Origin: Sedimentibacter sp. | GTDB taxonomy: Bacteria > Bacillota > Clostridia > Tissierellales > Sedimentibacteraceae | DNA length: 9,494 nt | Assembly (NCBI GenBank): GCA_029256005.1 | Contig: JAQSYS010000046.1 | Coordinates: forward strand, 1 to 9,494 | Reading direction: 5' to 3' | Part shown: positions 1-8,242 of the stretch, piece after piece | Layout of the letters: each line of letters opens with the position of its first letter | Position numbering within the stretch: the stretch's first letter is position 1 | The notes under the pieces: model-generated | What the model was told of the DNA's origin: nothing | What the model saw: the letters and a program-made list of their open reading frames with translations, nothing else | Database searches by the model: none | Made by a program: the position numbers and the translations under genes

Positions 1-614
1 TTGACCTTCATAAGTCTGGTTTGGTTTCCTCTTTCATTTTCATCCAATTTCATTTGGATGTACTTTATTGTTTCCTTGAATTGAGGAATCATAACATATT
101 CAAGAGCGTTAACCCTTCTTCTGGTTTTTTCTATTTCAGCAGCCAAAAGCTGTACTTCCTTTTCAACAGCTGCAAGCTTCAAGAGTTCTGGAAAGATATT
201 TGATAAATTTTCAATTGCATTATCAAGCTCTGCTGATGTGCTTGCAAAACCATAAGGATAAATATTTGATGTATCATCTGTGGATGTTGTAAAATCAAAT
301 ATTGGAACATCAACACTCATGACATTTTTATTGCCTACCTCTATAGAAACACCTTGTTTAGGATACATCAACGCTTCATATAAGACTTCAGTTGACATAA
401 CCGCGCTGGCAATGACGAAATTTGAATAGACATCACCGATTTGTGCTTCTACCTGCTCACGCAATCTTTTATTTTCTCTGGCAAGCTCCAAAAATTGTTT
501 CATAAGCTCATCACGTTTATCCTTAAGCATCTTGTGACCCTTAACAGCCACCTTTAAACGCTTTTTCAGAGAGGTTAATATCATTCTGGTTGGATTTACA
601 TTTAATCTTGCCAT
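1..614 (-). CDS. ntpD: V-type ATPase subunit D (central axle), 3' end cut by window
   Basis: This is the central shaft of the rotary ATPase. It is a long antiparallel coiled coil that turns inside the A3B3 head and passes torque to or from the membrane ring. I translated it from the ATG at 612-614 (MARLNVNPTRMILTSLKKRL). About 204 codons stay open to position 1 with no stop, so the last few residues lie outside the window; the family is usually about 200-230 residues. Visible family features are the N-terminal NPTR..L..LKKRL segment, a charged helix (KGHKMLKDKRDELMKQF), a variable middle, and the C-terminal helix with EIEKTRRRVNALEYVMIPQ, typical of subunit D. It starts 16 nt after the ntpB stop, with a GAGGGGTG ribosome site about 9 nt ahead of the ATG. 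It is the last operon gene visible; what follows it is unknown. Confidence 0.95.
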   Translation of the reverse strand, partial: MARLNVNPTRMILTSLKKRLKVAVKGHKMLKDKRDELMKQFLELARENKRLREQVEAQIGDVYSNFVIASAVMSTEVLYEALMYPKQGVSIEVGNKNVMSVDVPIFDFTTSTDDTSNIYPYGFASTSAELDNAIENLSNIFPELLKLAAVEKEVQLLAAEIEKTRRRVNALEYVMIPQFKETIKYIQMKLDENERGNQTRLMKV

Positions 615-630
615 AACCTAACACCCCTCA

Positions 631-2007
631 CTAATTTTGTTTCGGATAGTATTTTTCAATATATTCGTCTCTTATACGTTTTAATTCACTCTTAGGAAGC
701 AATGTTAATAAATCCCATCCAATTGTCAATGTCTCTTCGATTGATCTGTTTGTTTCATAGCCTTGTGATACATACTTCTTTTCAAATTCATCTGCAAACT
801 TAGCGTAGAATTTATCTGTATCAGAAAGTGCCGCCTCTCCCAATATAGCCATAAGTTCCTTAGCTTCCTTACCTCTAGCATAAGCAGCAAATAGTTGGTT
901 AAGAACGTCTGAATGATCTTCTCTTGTCTTTCCTCTTCCTATACCTTTATCCTTTAAACGTGATAATGAAGGAAGTACATCTATTGGAGGTTTAATATTT
1001 TTTCTATATAATTCACGTGAAAGTATTATCTGACCTTCTGTGATATATCCTGTCAAGTCAGGGATTGGGTGTGTCTTGTCATCCTCAGGCATTGTCAATA
1101 TTGGAATCATTGTTATTGAACCTTCTTGATCTCTCTTTCTACCTGCTCTTTCATATAATGTTGCTAAATCTGTATACAAATAACCAGGGTATCCACGTCT
1201 TCCAGGAACCTCTTTACGAGCTGCTGAAACCTCACGCAGTGCTTCTGCATAGTTTGTAATATCTGTAAGTATTACAAGAACGTGCATTCCTTTTTCAAAT
1301 GCAAGGAATTCCGCTGCAGTAAGTGCCATACGTGGTGTTGAAATACGCTCTATGGCAGGGTCATCTGCAAGGTTCATGAACAATACAGTTCTGTCTATTG
1401 CTCCAGTTTTTCTAAAGTCAGATATAAAGAAGTCAGCTTCCTCATATGTGATACCTATAGCCGCAAATACAACGGCAAACTTTGAATCTGCTCCTAAAAC
1501 CTTTGATTGACGTGCAATCTGAGCAGCCAAATCAGCATGAGGAAGACCTGAACCTGAGAATATAGGCAACTTTTGTCCTCTTACTAACGTATTTAATCCA
1601 TCAATAGCAGAAACGCCAGTCTGGATAAATTCATCAGGATAGTCTCTAGCAGACGGATTCATTGGAAGTCCTGCAATATCCATTCTTTTTTCAGGAATTA
1701 TGTCAGGTCCATTGTCAATTGGTCTTCCAAGACCATCAAATACACGACCGAGCATATCATAAGATACAGCAAGCTCCATACCTCTTCCAAGGAACTTTAC
1801 CTTACTTTCTGCAAGGTTGATGCCTGCAGAGCTTTCAAAAAGCTGTACCAAAGCGTTACTTCCGTTAATTTCAAGTACTCTACAGCTCCTAGTTTCACCG
1901 TTAGGAAGTTCAATAACTCCTAATTCATCGTATGCTACATTTTCAACATTTTTAACAAGCATTAAAGGTCCTGCTACCTCAGATATGGTTTTATATTCTC
2001 TAATCAT
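631..2007 (-). CDS. ntpB: V-type ATPase subunit B (non-catalytic nucleotide-site subunit)
   Basis: Subunit B alternates with subunit A in the A3B3 head and completes the catalytic sites at the interface. The product is 458 residues, the usual family length. The degenerate P-loop region at 150-160 reads FSGSGLPHADL and lacks the GK[ST] lysine, as expected for the non-catalytic subunit. The arginine finger is R350 in LPSLSRLKDKG. Other hallmarks are DGLGRPIDNGP (91-101), YPGYLYTDLATLYERAGR (273-290) and PIPDLTGYITEGQI (314-327). The open frame extends 23 codons further upstream (to 2076), but that part overlaps ntpA and has an atypical basic composition. An AAGGAGGT site at 2016-2023 lies 8 nt before the ATG at 2005-2007, giving MIREYKTISEVAGPLMLV, the family start. 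Only 1 nt separates it from the ntpA stop, and its SD lies inside ntpA, so translation is probably coupled. Confidence 0.97.
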   Translation of the reverse strand: MIREYKTISEVAGPLMLVKNVENVAYDELGVIELPNGETRSCRVLEINGSNALVQLFESSAGINLAESKVKFLGRGMELAVSYDMLGRVFDGLGRPIDNGPDIIPEKRMDIAGLPMNPSARDYPDEFIQTGVSAIDGLNTLVRGQKLPIFSGSGLPHADLAAQIARQSKVLGADSKFAVVFAAIGITYEEADFFISDFRKTGAIDRTVLFMNLADDPAIERISTPRMALTAAEFLAFEKGMHVLVILTDITNYAEALREVSAARKEVPGRRGYPGYLYTDLATLYERAGRKRDQEGSITMIPILTMPEDDKTHPIPDLTGYITEGQIILSRELYRKNIKPPIDVLPSLSRLKDKGIGRGKTREDHSDVLNQLFAAYARGKEAKELMAILGEAALSDTDKFYAKFADEFEKKYVSQGYETNRSIEETLTIGWDLLTLLPKSELKRIRDEYIEKYYPKQN

Positions 2008-2008
2008 T

Positions 2009-3781
2009 TTATTCGACCTCCTTGCTTGATACCAGAGCCGACATTTCTTTCTCAACCTGCGCCTTGATATTATCATAAGCTTCTTGGATATTTTTTTCTT
2101 CCGTATATTTAAATCTACCTATTCTTTCTCTTACAGGAAGATCTGATAAAGCTTTAAACTCAGCTCCTTCTTTTAAAGCTTCCAATCCATCATAGTAATA
2201 CTTTAAAATTAATGTAAGCAATTTATATTGTTTTTCAAGAGATGAATATGTGTCAATTTCATGGAATGCATTTTGATGCAAATAGTCTTCTCTTATAGCA
2301 CGTGTTGCTTCAAGTTTTAATCTGTCCTGTACTGACAATGAATCAACCCCTACCAATTGAACTATTTCATTTAATTCTGCTTCCTCCTGCAACAGTTTCA
2401 TTGTTTCTGAACGAAGCTCTGACCAATCTCTTGCAACATTTTCATCAAACCACTTATTTAGTCTGTCAGCATACAAAGAATAGCTGTTCAGCCAGTTTAT
2501 AGCAGGGAAGTGACGTCTGTATGCAAGTTGTGCATCAAGAGCCCAGAATACCTTTACAATACGTAACGTTGCCTGAGATACCGGTTCTGATATATCTCCT
2601 CCAGGAGGCGATACTGCACCGATAGCTGACAATGCTCCTTCTCTTCCTTCCGCACCAAGGCTTATAACTCTTCCAGCTCTTTCATAGAACTGAGCAAGAC
2701 GAGAAGCCAGGTATGCAGGATATCCTTCTTCACCAGGCATTTCCTCAAGACGACCAGACATTTCACGAAGTGCTTCAGCCCAACGGGATGTGGAGTCTGC
2801 CATTAATGCAACTGAATATCCCATGTCTCTGAAATATTCTGCAATTGTAATACCAGTGTAAATAGATGCCTCACGTGCTGCAACCGGCATATCTGATGTA
2901 TTTGCAATCAATACGGTACGCTTCATCAATGATTCACCTGTTCTAGGGTCCTTAAGTTCAGGAAACTCCATCAGAACGTCTGTCATTTCATTTCCACGCT
3001 CGCCGCAGCCAATATATACAACTATTTCTGCATCTGCCCACTTAGCAAGCTGATGCTGAACAACTGTCTTACCACTTCCGAAAGGTCCTGGAACTGCTGC
3101 AACACCGCCCTTAGCAATAGGGAACAATGTATCTATAACTCTTTGTCCTGTAATCAACGGCTTATCTGGAACTAGTTTTTCTTTGTAAGGTCTGCCTTTT
3201 CTTACAGGCCATTTTTGCATCATAGTTAAATTAGCACTTTCTCCGTTGTCTTTTTTAACAACGCACACAGTTTCTTCAACTGTAAAGCTTCCGGATTTAA
3301 TATCTGTTATAGTTCCGCTCGTACCGTAAGGAACCATGATTTTTTGTTGTACTACTATTGTTTCCTGAACAGTACCTAAAATATCTCCTGCCTGTACCTT
3401 ATCTCCAACCTTTGCCACAGGAACAAATTCCCATTTTTTCTCTCTGTTTAATGATGGAACTGATATACCTCTAGTTATATTAGGTCCTGCAATTTTTCTT
3501 ATTTCTTCAAGAGGTCTTTGAATTCCGTCATATATTGTTTCAATAAGTCCAGGTCCCAGTTCAACTGATAGCTGTGCTCCTGTTGTTACTACAGGAGCTC
3601 CCGGAGCCAAACCTGCTGTTTCTTCATATACCTGTATAGATGCTCTGTCACCGCGCATCTCAATAATTTCACCAATCAGTGCCTGGTCGCCTACACGTAC
3701 AACGTCAAACATATCTGCTTCTTTCATACCTTCAGCAATAACCAACGGACCTGATATTTTCACCACTCTACCTTGGCTCAT
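2009..3781 (-). CDS. ntpA: V-type ATPase subunit A (catalytic)
   Basis: This is the ATP-hydrolysing or ATP-synthesising subunit of the A3B3 head. The product is 590 residues. Domains in order are an N-terminal beta-barrel (about 1-75), the 'bulge' insertion that sets V/A-type A subunits apart from F1 beta (about 115-190), the nucleotide-binding core, and a helical C-terminal domain. The P-loop is GPFGSGKT at 232-239 with K238. The catalytic glutamate is E261 in GCGERGNE. Walker B is SVALMADS with D329. SPPGGDISEP is at 391-400. All key residues are intact, so the protein should be active. The frame is open 4 codons further to a GTG at 3793, but that GTG is part of the AGGTGA ribosome site (3790-3795). 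The ATG at 3779-3781, 8 nt downstream, gives the family-like MSQGRVVKISGPLV. It follows ntpG after 37 nt and is nearly joined to ntpB. Confidence 0.98.
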   Translation of the reverse strand: MSQGRVVKISGPLVIAEGMKEADMFDVVRVGDQALIGEIIEMRGDRASIQVYEETAGLAPGAPVVTTGAQLSVELGPGLIETIYDGIQRPLEEIRKIAGPNITRGISVPSLNREKKWEFVPVAKVGDKVQAGDILGTVQETIVVQQKIMVPYGTSGTITDIKSGSFTVEETVCVVKKDNGESANLTMMQKWPVRKGRPYKEKLVPDKPLITGQRVIDTLFPIAKGGVAAVPGPFGSGKTVVQHQLAKWADAEIVVYIGCGERGNEMTDVLMEFPELKDPRTGESLMKRTVLIANTSDMPVAAREASIYTGITIAEYFRDMGYSVALMADSTSRWAEALREMSGRLEEMPGEEGYPAYLASRLAQFYERAGRVISLGAEGREGALSAIGAVSPPGGDISEPVSQATLRIVKVFWALDAQLAYRRHFPAINWLNSYSLYADRLNKWFDENVARDWSELRSETMKLLQEEAELNEIVQLVGVDSLSVQDRLKLEATRAIREDYLHQNAFHEIDTYSSLEKQYKLLTLILKYYYDGLEALKEGAEFKALSDLPVRERIGRFKYTEEKNIQEAYDNIKAQVEKEMSALVSSKEVE

Positions 3782-3818
3782 TAAAAAAATCACCTGCTTT
3801 CATTTTTTATAACTTTAG

Positions 3819-4136
3819 TTAATCGTTGTTAAACAATATATCCGCACCAACTGCTTTTTCAACAGCCTTTTTAATATTTTGAAGTCCTACTCCCGTTGTT
3901 CCCTTCATGCTTGGAATAGGAATTATTGCCGGCAGGCGCTTCTCATTATACTCATAAACCGTATCCTTTATTTCATTATAAAAGTTTTCAGTTATATAAA
4001 TTATGGCATAATCTTCTACAATTGACTTTAAAGTACTTCTGGCTTCTTCTTTTGAAGAACAGTCAAACACATTTAACCCTACTGCTTTAAAGCCAAGAAC
4101 ACTTTGTTTGTCTCCAATAACACCTATTTTATACAT
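3819..4136 (-). CDS. ntpG: V-type ATPase subunit F (central stalk; NtpG in Enterococcus naming)
   Basis: This small Rossmann-like subunit binds subunit D to form the central stalk and, in characterised homologues, tunes ATPase activity. The product is 105 residues, the expected size. Family marks are the N-terminal MYKIGVIGDKQSVLGFKAVG and the C-terminal PAIIPIPSMKGTTGVG (69-84), followed by an amphipathic helix ending KAVGADIL. The start codon lies inside the end of ntpC: the two genes share 8 nt (ATGTATAA). The only ribosome site ahead is weak (AAGGTTGAGAG), so translation probably depends on ribosomes finishing ntpC. Many databases call this gene atpF or 'V-type ATP synthase subunit F'; it should not be confused with ntpF at 8229-8555. 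Confidence 0.95.
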   Translation of the reverse strand: MYKIGVIGDKQSVLGFKAVGLNVFDCSSKEEARSTLKSIVEDYAIIYITENFYNEIKDTVYEYNEKRLPAIIPIPSMKGTTGVGLQNIKKAVEKAVGADILFNND

Positions 4137-5130
4137 AAGTCTCTCTCAACCTTTCTCTAATAAGTTCAGGTGAGATGCCTGCAAGTTTGCCTGCCAAGAT
4201 AATCCTTGCAATTTTAATCTCATTATCCTTTGCAATTAAGTAGCCTGCTAAAGGCTCTATGCCAAAAGGAATATATTTGGCATTTTTTATATGCTGTATG
4301 ATTTTATTATCCAAAAGCTTTTCCAGGGTTGTAAACATTCCTGTTTCTTCCAGGGACTCAGTTCCTTCAAGAAATATTTCTTTGAACCCATATGCAGACA
4401 GCTGTTCCGCAAATTTTTCAAAAGGTTCATCATAGCTTTTAATGAATATCTGTTCGCTTATTTTACCGCCGTGCATGAAAACCTTAGTAAAAAAGTCCCA
4501 TGACTTCTTCATTTTTCTCAGTCTAACATACGTCTTTAAATTAATTGAGTCAATTAGCATTTTCACATAATCGATAATGAAATCACTTTTAGTTTCTTCT
4601 GCAGAACTAAGCATCTCTTCATAACAATATTTGTCCAGAATTATGTCTATAATTTGAGGATCGTTTGTTTTTGGAAATGTTTCAATTATTTCCTTTAACG
4701 CATGCTCCATATTGTCTGTAAGAGCTGAAAAATCTCTTTCCTTAACAGAATATTTGAGAATCTTTAGTTCAATAGACCCTGTATCAACCAAAGCATCATC
4801 TGCATCAATGCCTAAATACTCCGATTTCATAATTACTTTCAAGTTATGATAATCATATGGATATAAGAACATATTGAAGTAATCAAGTTCAGGAGCTATA
4901 GAAGTAATAAAATCATATGTTTTTTTATGCTCATCAGTTAAAAGCGCCTCATAATTATCAGCATCGATAGCTTCATTGCCGTAATTTATATCATATAAGA
5001 CTCTTAAGGCATCTTCAGTTGTTTTTGCATCAATCATTTTTTCTGCTCTTTCACGAGTAAGCATATTTTTTTCAACACTTCTCACTCGTGCTGTAGAGAA
5101 CAAATAGTCTGTATCTTTAATCTTCGCCAA
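4129..5130 (-). CDS. ntpC: V-type ATPase subunit C (rotor adaptor, subunit d), probable TTG start
   Basis: This is the funnel-shaped adaptor (subunit d of eukaryotic V-ATPases, AC39 family) that sits on the c ring and holds the D-F shaft. The product is about 333 residues, all-helical and soluble. Family features are the start KIKDTDYLFSTARVRSVE, the PYDYHNLKVIMKSEYLG segment about 100 residues in, and the conserved end with GIEPLAGYLIAKDNEIKIARIIL and AGISPELIRERLRE. The start needs care. An ATG at 5134-5136 is in frame, but a strong AAAGGAGG (5138-5145) ends one base before it, which is too close for normal initiation. The TTG at 5128-5130 is 7 nt from the same SD and gives (M)AKIKDTDYLF. 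I prefer the TTG; the other choice adds two residues. It begins 27 nt after ntpE and overlaps ntpG by 8 nt. Confidence 0.93.
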   Translation of the reverse strand: MAKIKDTDYLFSTARVRSVEKNMLTRERAEKMIDAKTTEDALRVLYDINYGNEAIDADNYEALLTDEHKKTYDFITSIAPELDYFNMFLYPYDYHNLKVIMKSEYLGIDADDALVDTGSIELKILKYSVKERDFSALTDNMEHALKEIIETFPKTNDPQIIDIILDKYCYEEMLSSAEETKSDFIIDYVKMLIDSINLKTYVRLRKMKKSWDFFTKVFMHGGKISEQIFIKSYDEPFEKFAEQLSAYGFKEIFLEGTESLEETGMFTTLEKLLDNKIIQHIKNAKYIPFGIEPLAGYLIAKDNEIKIARIILAGKLAGISPELIRERLRETYV

Positions 5131-5137
5131 AGCCATT

Positions 5138-5145
5138 CCTCCTTT
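5138..5145 (-). promoter_or_regulatory. Ribosome binding site deciding the ntpC start
   Basis: The minus strand reads AAAGGAGGAATGGCTTTG. AGGAGG is 1 nt from the ATG and 7 nt from the TTG two codons later. Elsewhere in this operon the clear SD-to-start distances are 7-8 nt (ntpF 7; ntpK, ntpA and ntpB 8), which favours the TTG at 5128-5130. Confidence 0.6.
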
Positions 5146-5157
5146 CAGGCAGGAAAA

Positions 5158-5739
5158 TCATTTAAAAAGTGCATTAGCAACTTCATTAGTAAGCTCATCC
5201 TTAATGGAGTTCAGTATGGTTTCAAAGGTGCTGTTTATCATTATAGCCCCGCTTTTCAGCACAAATCCACCCTGTGAATTTACAGTTTCATTGCTTAATG
5301 TAAATTTTTCTGCTTTTAATTTATCATTGACAGCCTTAACTAACTTTTCACCGATTTTTTCACGGTCTTTCTTGTTTAAAATAATAGTACCTTCACTGTA
5401 TGGAACATTAGTTATTTCTTTAGTTAAAAATTCTATATATTGATCTTCAGGCATCGCACTAAGTTTTTTAAGCGCTTCATCAAAGCTTTTCTTAATAGCA
5501 TCCTGCTTAGCACCAAGCATCATTTTTCTACCCTGAAGCTCTGCAGCAGACAACTTCCTACTTTTTAAATTTTCAGCGTCTTTATTAACCTTTTCTCTTG
5601 CTGCTTGCCTAATAGCTTCTGCATCATATTTTGCTTTATTGATTATTTCTTCCTTGCTTTTTTCAGCATTTGCCAGAGAAACTTCTGCAATTTGTTTTGC
5701 ATCGCTTAAAATATTAGCAGTTATATTTTCAACGCTCAT
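5158..5739 (-). CDS. ntpE: V-type ATPase subunit E (peripheral stalk)
   Basis: Subunit E pairs with the NtpF (G-type) coiled coil to form the peripheral stalk, which anchors the A3B3 head to the membrane a subunit and resists rotation. The product is 193 residues, close to the E. hirae protein. The N-terminal half (about 1-100) is a charged, Ala/Lys/Glu-rich helix suited to a right-handed coiled coil (ANILSDAKQIAEVSLANAEK, then RKMMLGAKQDAIKKSFDEAL). The C-terminal half (about 105-193) is the mixed alpha/beta cap with NSQGGFVLKSGAIMINSTFE, which matches the family motif for the head-binding domain. The ATG at 5737-5739 is preceded by AAGGATGTGAGGAA, so either AAGGA (9 nt) or GAGGA (close) may serve as SD. 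It follows ntpK after 40 nt, the longest gap in the operon, and precedes ntpC. Confidence 0.94.
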   Translation of the reverse strand: MSVENITANILSDAKQIAEVSLANAEKSKEEIINKAKYDAEAIRQAAREKVNKDAENLKSRKLSAAELQGRKMMLGAKQDAIKKSFDEALKKLSAMPEDQYIEFLTKEITNVPYSEGTIILNKKDREKIGEKLVKAVNDKLKAEKFTLSNETVNSQGGFVLKSGAIMINSTFETILNSIKDELTNEVANALFK

Positions 5740-5779
5740 TTCCTCACATCCTTATTTTAAATTTTTAATACAGAATAGA

Positions 5780-6259
5780 TTAAATTGTAATTCCATTTAT
5801 CATAAGGAATGAAATAAGTAATGCTAAAACGGCATATGTTTCAACCATTGCAGCATAAACCATAGCTTTTGCTATTTCTTCAGGTCTTTTTCCAACAAGC
5901 ATAATACCTGATGCTGCAACCTTACCTTGGTGAATCGCAGAAATTATACCAACTACTCCAATAGGAAGTGATGCTGCAAAGAAAAATCCTCCTTGAGCAG
6001 CTGATAATTCAGCCATTCCTCCACCTAATAAACCTATCTTATTAAGTATGATAAAGGCAATAAGCAAACCATAAATACCTTGTGTTCCAGGTAGTGCCTG
6101 CAAAATTAATGTTGAACCGAATTTCTTAGGATCTTCTGCAACTACTCCAGCTGCTGCCTGACCAGCTATACCAACTCCTATAGCACTTCCTATACCAGCC
6201 AACGCAGCTACAGAAGCACCTAAAATCGCTAAAAAATTACCATTTGTTAAAATATTCAT
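5780..6259 (-). CDS. ntpK: V-type ATPase subunit K (c-ring proteolipid), Na+-type ion site
   Basis: This proteolipid forms the rotating membrane ring that carries the coupling ion. The 159-residue product has four membrane helices in two hairpins (roughly 9-38, 50-76, 88-115 and 130-156), the double-size V-type form. The only membrane carboxylate is E140 (MVETYAVL) in helix 4. The matching place in helix 2 has LPGTQG (56-61) instead, so there is one ion site per subunit. Aligned by eye to E. hirae NtpK, the Na+ ligands L61, T64, Q65, Q110 and E139 are all kept here as L56, T59, Q60, Q111 and E140. Sodium coupling is therefore likely but is inferred. The ATG directly abuts the ntpI stop (TAAATG). 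A strong AAGGAGG (6268-6274) lies 8 nt ahead inside ntpI, consistent with the need for many ring copies. Confidence 0.97.
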   Translation of the reverse strand: MNILTNGNFLAILGASVAALAGIGSAIGVGIAGQAAAGVVAEDPKKFGSTLILQALPGTQGIYGLLIAFIILNKIGLLGGGMAELSAAQGGFFFAASLPIGVVGIISAIHQGKVAASGIMLVGKRPEEIAKAMVYAAMVETYAVLALLISFLMINGITI

Positions 6260-8242
6260 TTAAATTTCCTCCTTAATTATCTTGTTATATTTTGTTTTTT
6301 TAATGAGCGGATTAAATTGCTCTCCTCCGCCTTCATAGAACTTACCAAAAAATTCAACATACTGTAATCTAGCTGCATGAACAAATGCTCCTAGAGCATT
6401 AATTGCAAAGTTAAAACTATGTCCTATCAACATTGCAATGACAAACAACAAAATTCCAAAAATATTTCTTCCACCCATTGAGCCTAATATGCTAACAACT
6501 GAAGAAACAACGCCTGTTGCCAATCCTAAGGCAAGCAATCTAGAATATGAAAGTATATCGCTTAAATAGCTTGTAATATTGTATAAACTTAGAACACCGC
6601 TTATTAGCTTGCTCACTATACCGGTTTTTGATCTACCCTGTGTCAATATTAGACCTACGGCAAAAATTATTGTCATCCACTTACCTATTTGTCCGGATCC
6701 AGGTATAATAGCATTTCCAAAAAGCATTAATGCTAATCCTATTATAAAACCATACCAAAATCCTATATCAAATACTGCATCTAATACATTTCCGTCTCTA
6801 ATAAGCATGTACGCTTTGACTGCCATACCGGCAAACAAGTGTATAACTCCAAATACAAATGAAAATACCAATAATGTCATTGGTTCTTCCATAGGATTTA
6901 TCCATAGAGGCTTTATCGTAAAATCAGAGTTGAACAACAATTTGGCGGCAGCAGGTATCGCATCACCAAACCAGCTTCCAAACATTACTCCCCAAAATGC
7001 TGTTGAAATCCCGCAATAGAAGAATAATTTCAGCATTTTTTGGATAGTTCCTTCCAGTTTAAACTTTTTCAATACTGAAAAGCACAAGATTGACATTATT
7101 AAGCCATAACCAACATCAGCAAGCATAAGCCCGAAAAATATACAATAAAATGGTGCCATGAACAAAGTAGGATCTATATTTGATGAAGAAGGAAGACTGT
7201 ACAGTTCAGTAATAGATTCAAATGGTTGCACAAATGAATTATTGCTTAACGCTATTGGATATTGTTCTCCTTCTTCAGGTTGATTTATCTCATACCAGCA
7301 TTGATATGCGTTTAATGCCTGTTCAACCTTTTCTTTGCTGTTTTCAGGTATCCACCCTTCAATATAAAAGGTTGTATCTGTTTTAAGCATATTGCCTAGT
7401 ATTTTATTTTTATCTCTTTCAATAACTAAGTGGTCATATAAAAGCTGTATTTCTTCTTTATAAGGCACAGCTCCCGTAATATTCTTTTCTATTATTTCCT
7501 TTTTTTGAGATAATTCTTTTAATTTTTGATCATATTTTACAATATTTTCTGCAGCAGTTCCTTCCAAATCCTTGAAGGTGACATTATTAAATCCATATTG
7601 TTTAAGAATTTCATACACATCATCTTTTTCAGATGAAAGACAGATAATAGAAATATAATGTTGATCTTTATCACTGCTTATTTTTCTAAAATAACATCTG
7701 TCCGTTTTTTGCTCTAAATCATTAGTTAATTTTTCAATATCAATTATATTAGGAACTACACCAGTAAATATACTTGTATATCTAGTATCACCTATATCCA
7801 GAGGAACATCATACATAGCCCAAGGCTTTAAACTCATTATTGCAGTTTCTGTTTTATTTTCTTCAGTGCTTACCTCATTTAAGGATTTGATTAATTCAAG
7901 GATTTGTGTGACGTTTTCCTCGGTTTTTGCGCTACTTAATATCCTTTGCTCGAACTCAACTGAAGTTATTGTTCTTCTTGTTGAAAACAGCGGTTTCTTG
8001 CTATTATCATACTTTTCTAAGCTAGCAAGCACTTCATTGATTTTAGATATTTTTGCATCATAGTTTAAAACTTCTGTTTCATTGCCGTCTCTTTTCACAA
8101 AATTTATCCATTCAGGGTCTGTTATCTTTGAATCCTGTGAACTTATTTCAACAACTCCCAAATCCATTATATCTTTGATAAGCAATGATTTTTCTTTGTT
8201 TAAACCAATAATGCTGATTTTGTTCATCTTAACTATTGCCAC
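6260..8242 (-). CDS. ntpI: V-type ATPase subunit I (membrane stator, a subunit)
   Basis: This stator forms the ion half-channels against the c ring. The product is 660 residues, close to E. hirae NtpI. A soluble, coiled-coil-containing N-terminal half (about 1-355) includes the conserved FYIEGWIPE at 292-300. The membrane half follows, with FGLMLADVGYGLIM (370-383), GVMFGSWFGD (418-427) and several hydrophobic helices to about 620. The two arginines expected at the channel are present: R568 in LSYSRLLALGLA and R625 in HAARLQYVEFFGKFYEGGG. The start is a GTG at 8240-8242 (MAIVKMNKISIIG, a family-like beginning), overlapping ntpF by 14 nt, with a GAAGG just upstream. An ATG 5 codons later (8225-8227), 1 nt after the ntpF stop, is the alternative but has no SD at a good distance. 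The stop abuts the ntpK ATG. Confidence 0.96.
   Translation of the reverse strand: MAIVKMNKISIIGLNKEKSLLIKDIMDLGVVEISSQDSKITDPEWINFVKRDGNETEVLNYDAKISKINEVLASLEKYDNSKKPLFSTRRTITSVEFEQRILSSAKTEENVTQILELIKSLNEVSTEENKTETAIMSLKPWAMYDVPLDIGDTRYTSIFTGVVPNIIDIEKLTNDLEQKTDRCYFRKISSDKDQHYISIICLSSEKDDVYEILKQYGFNNVTFKDLEGTAAENIVKYDQKLKELSQKKEIIEKNITGAVPYKEEIQLLYDHLVIERDKNKILGNMLKTDTTFYIEGWIPENSKEKVEQALNAYQCWYEINQPEEGEQYPIALSNNSFVQPFESITELYSLPSSSNIDPTLFMAPFYCIFFGLMLADVGYGLIMSILCFSVLKKFKLEGTIQKMLKLFFYCGISTAFWGVMFGSWFGDAIPAAAKLLFNSDFTIKPLWINPMEEPMTLLVFSFVFGVIHLFAGMAVKAYMLIRDGNVLDAVFDIGFWYGFIIGLALMLFGNAIIPGSGQIGKWMTIIFAVGLILTQGRSKTGIVSKLISGVLSLYNITSYLSDILSYSRLLALGLATGVVSSVVSILGSMGGRNIFGILLFVIAMLIGHSFNFAINALGAFVHAARLQYVEFFGKFYEGGGEQFNPLIKKTKYNKIIKEEI

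Noticed and set aside
2008..2076. A 23-codon N-terminal extension of ntpB overlapping the ntpA end
   Set aside because: It is atypically basic, lacks family similarity, and a strong SD points to the ATG at 2007, which gives the normal family start and length.
3782..3793. A GTG start four codons upstream of the chosen ntpA start
   Set aside because: That GTG is part of the AGGTGA ribosome binding site itself; the ATG at 3781 is 8 nt downstream.
6579..7019. Plus-strand 146-codon open frame opposite ntpI
   Set aside because: It lies wholly inside the conserved membrane half of ntpI and has no recognisable domain; it is a shadow frame.
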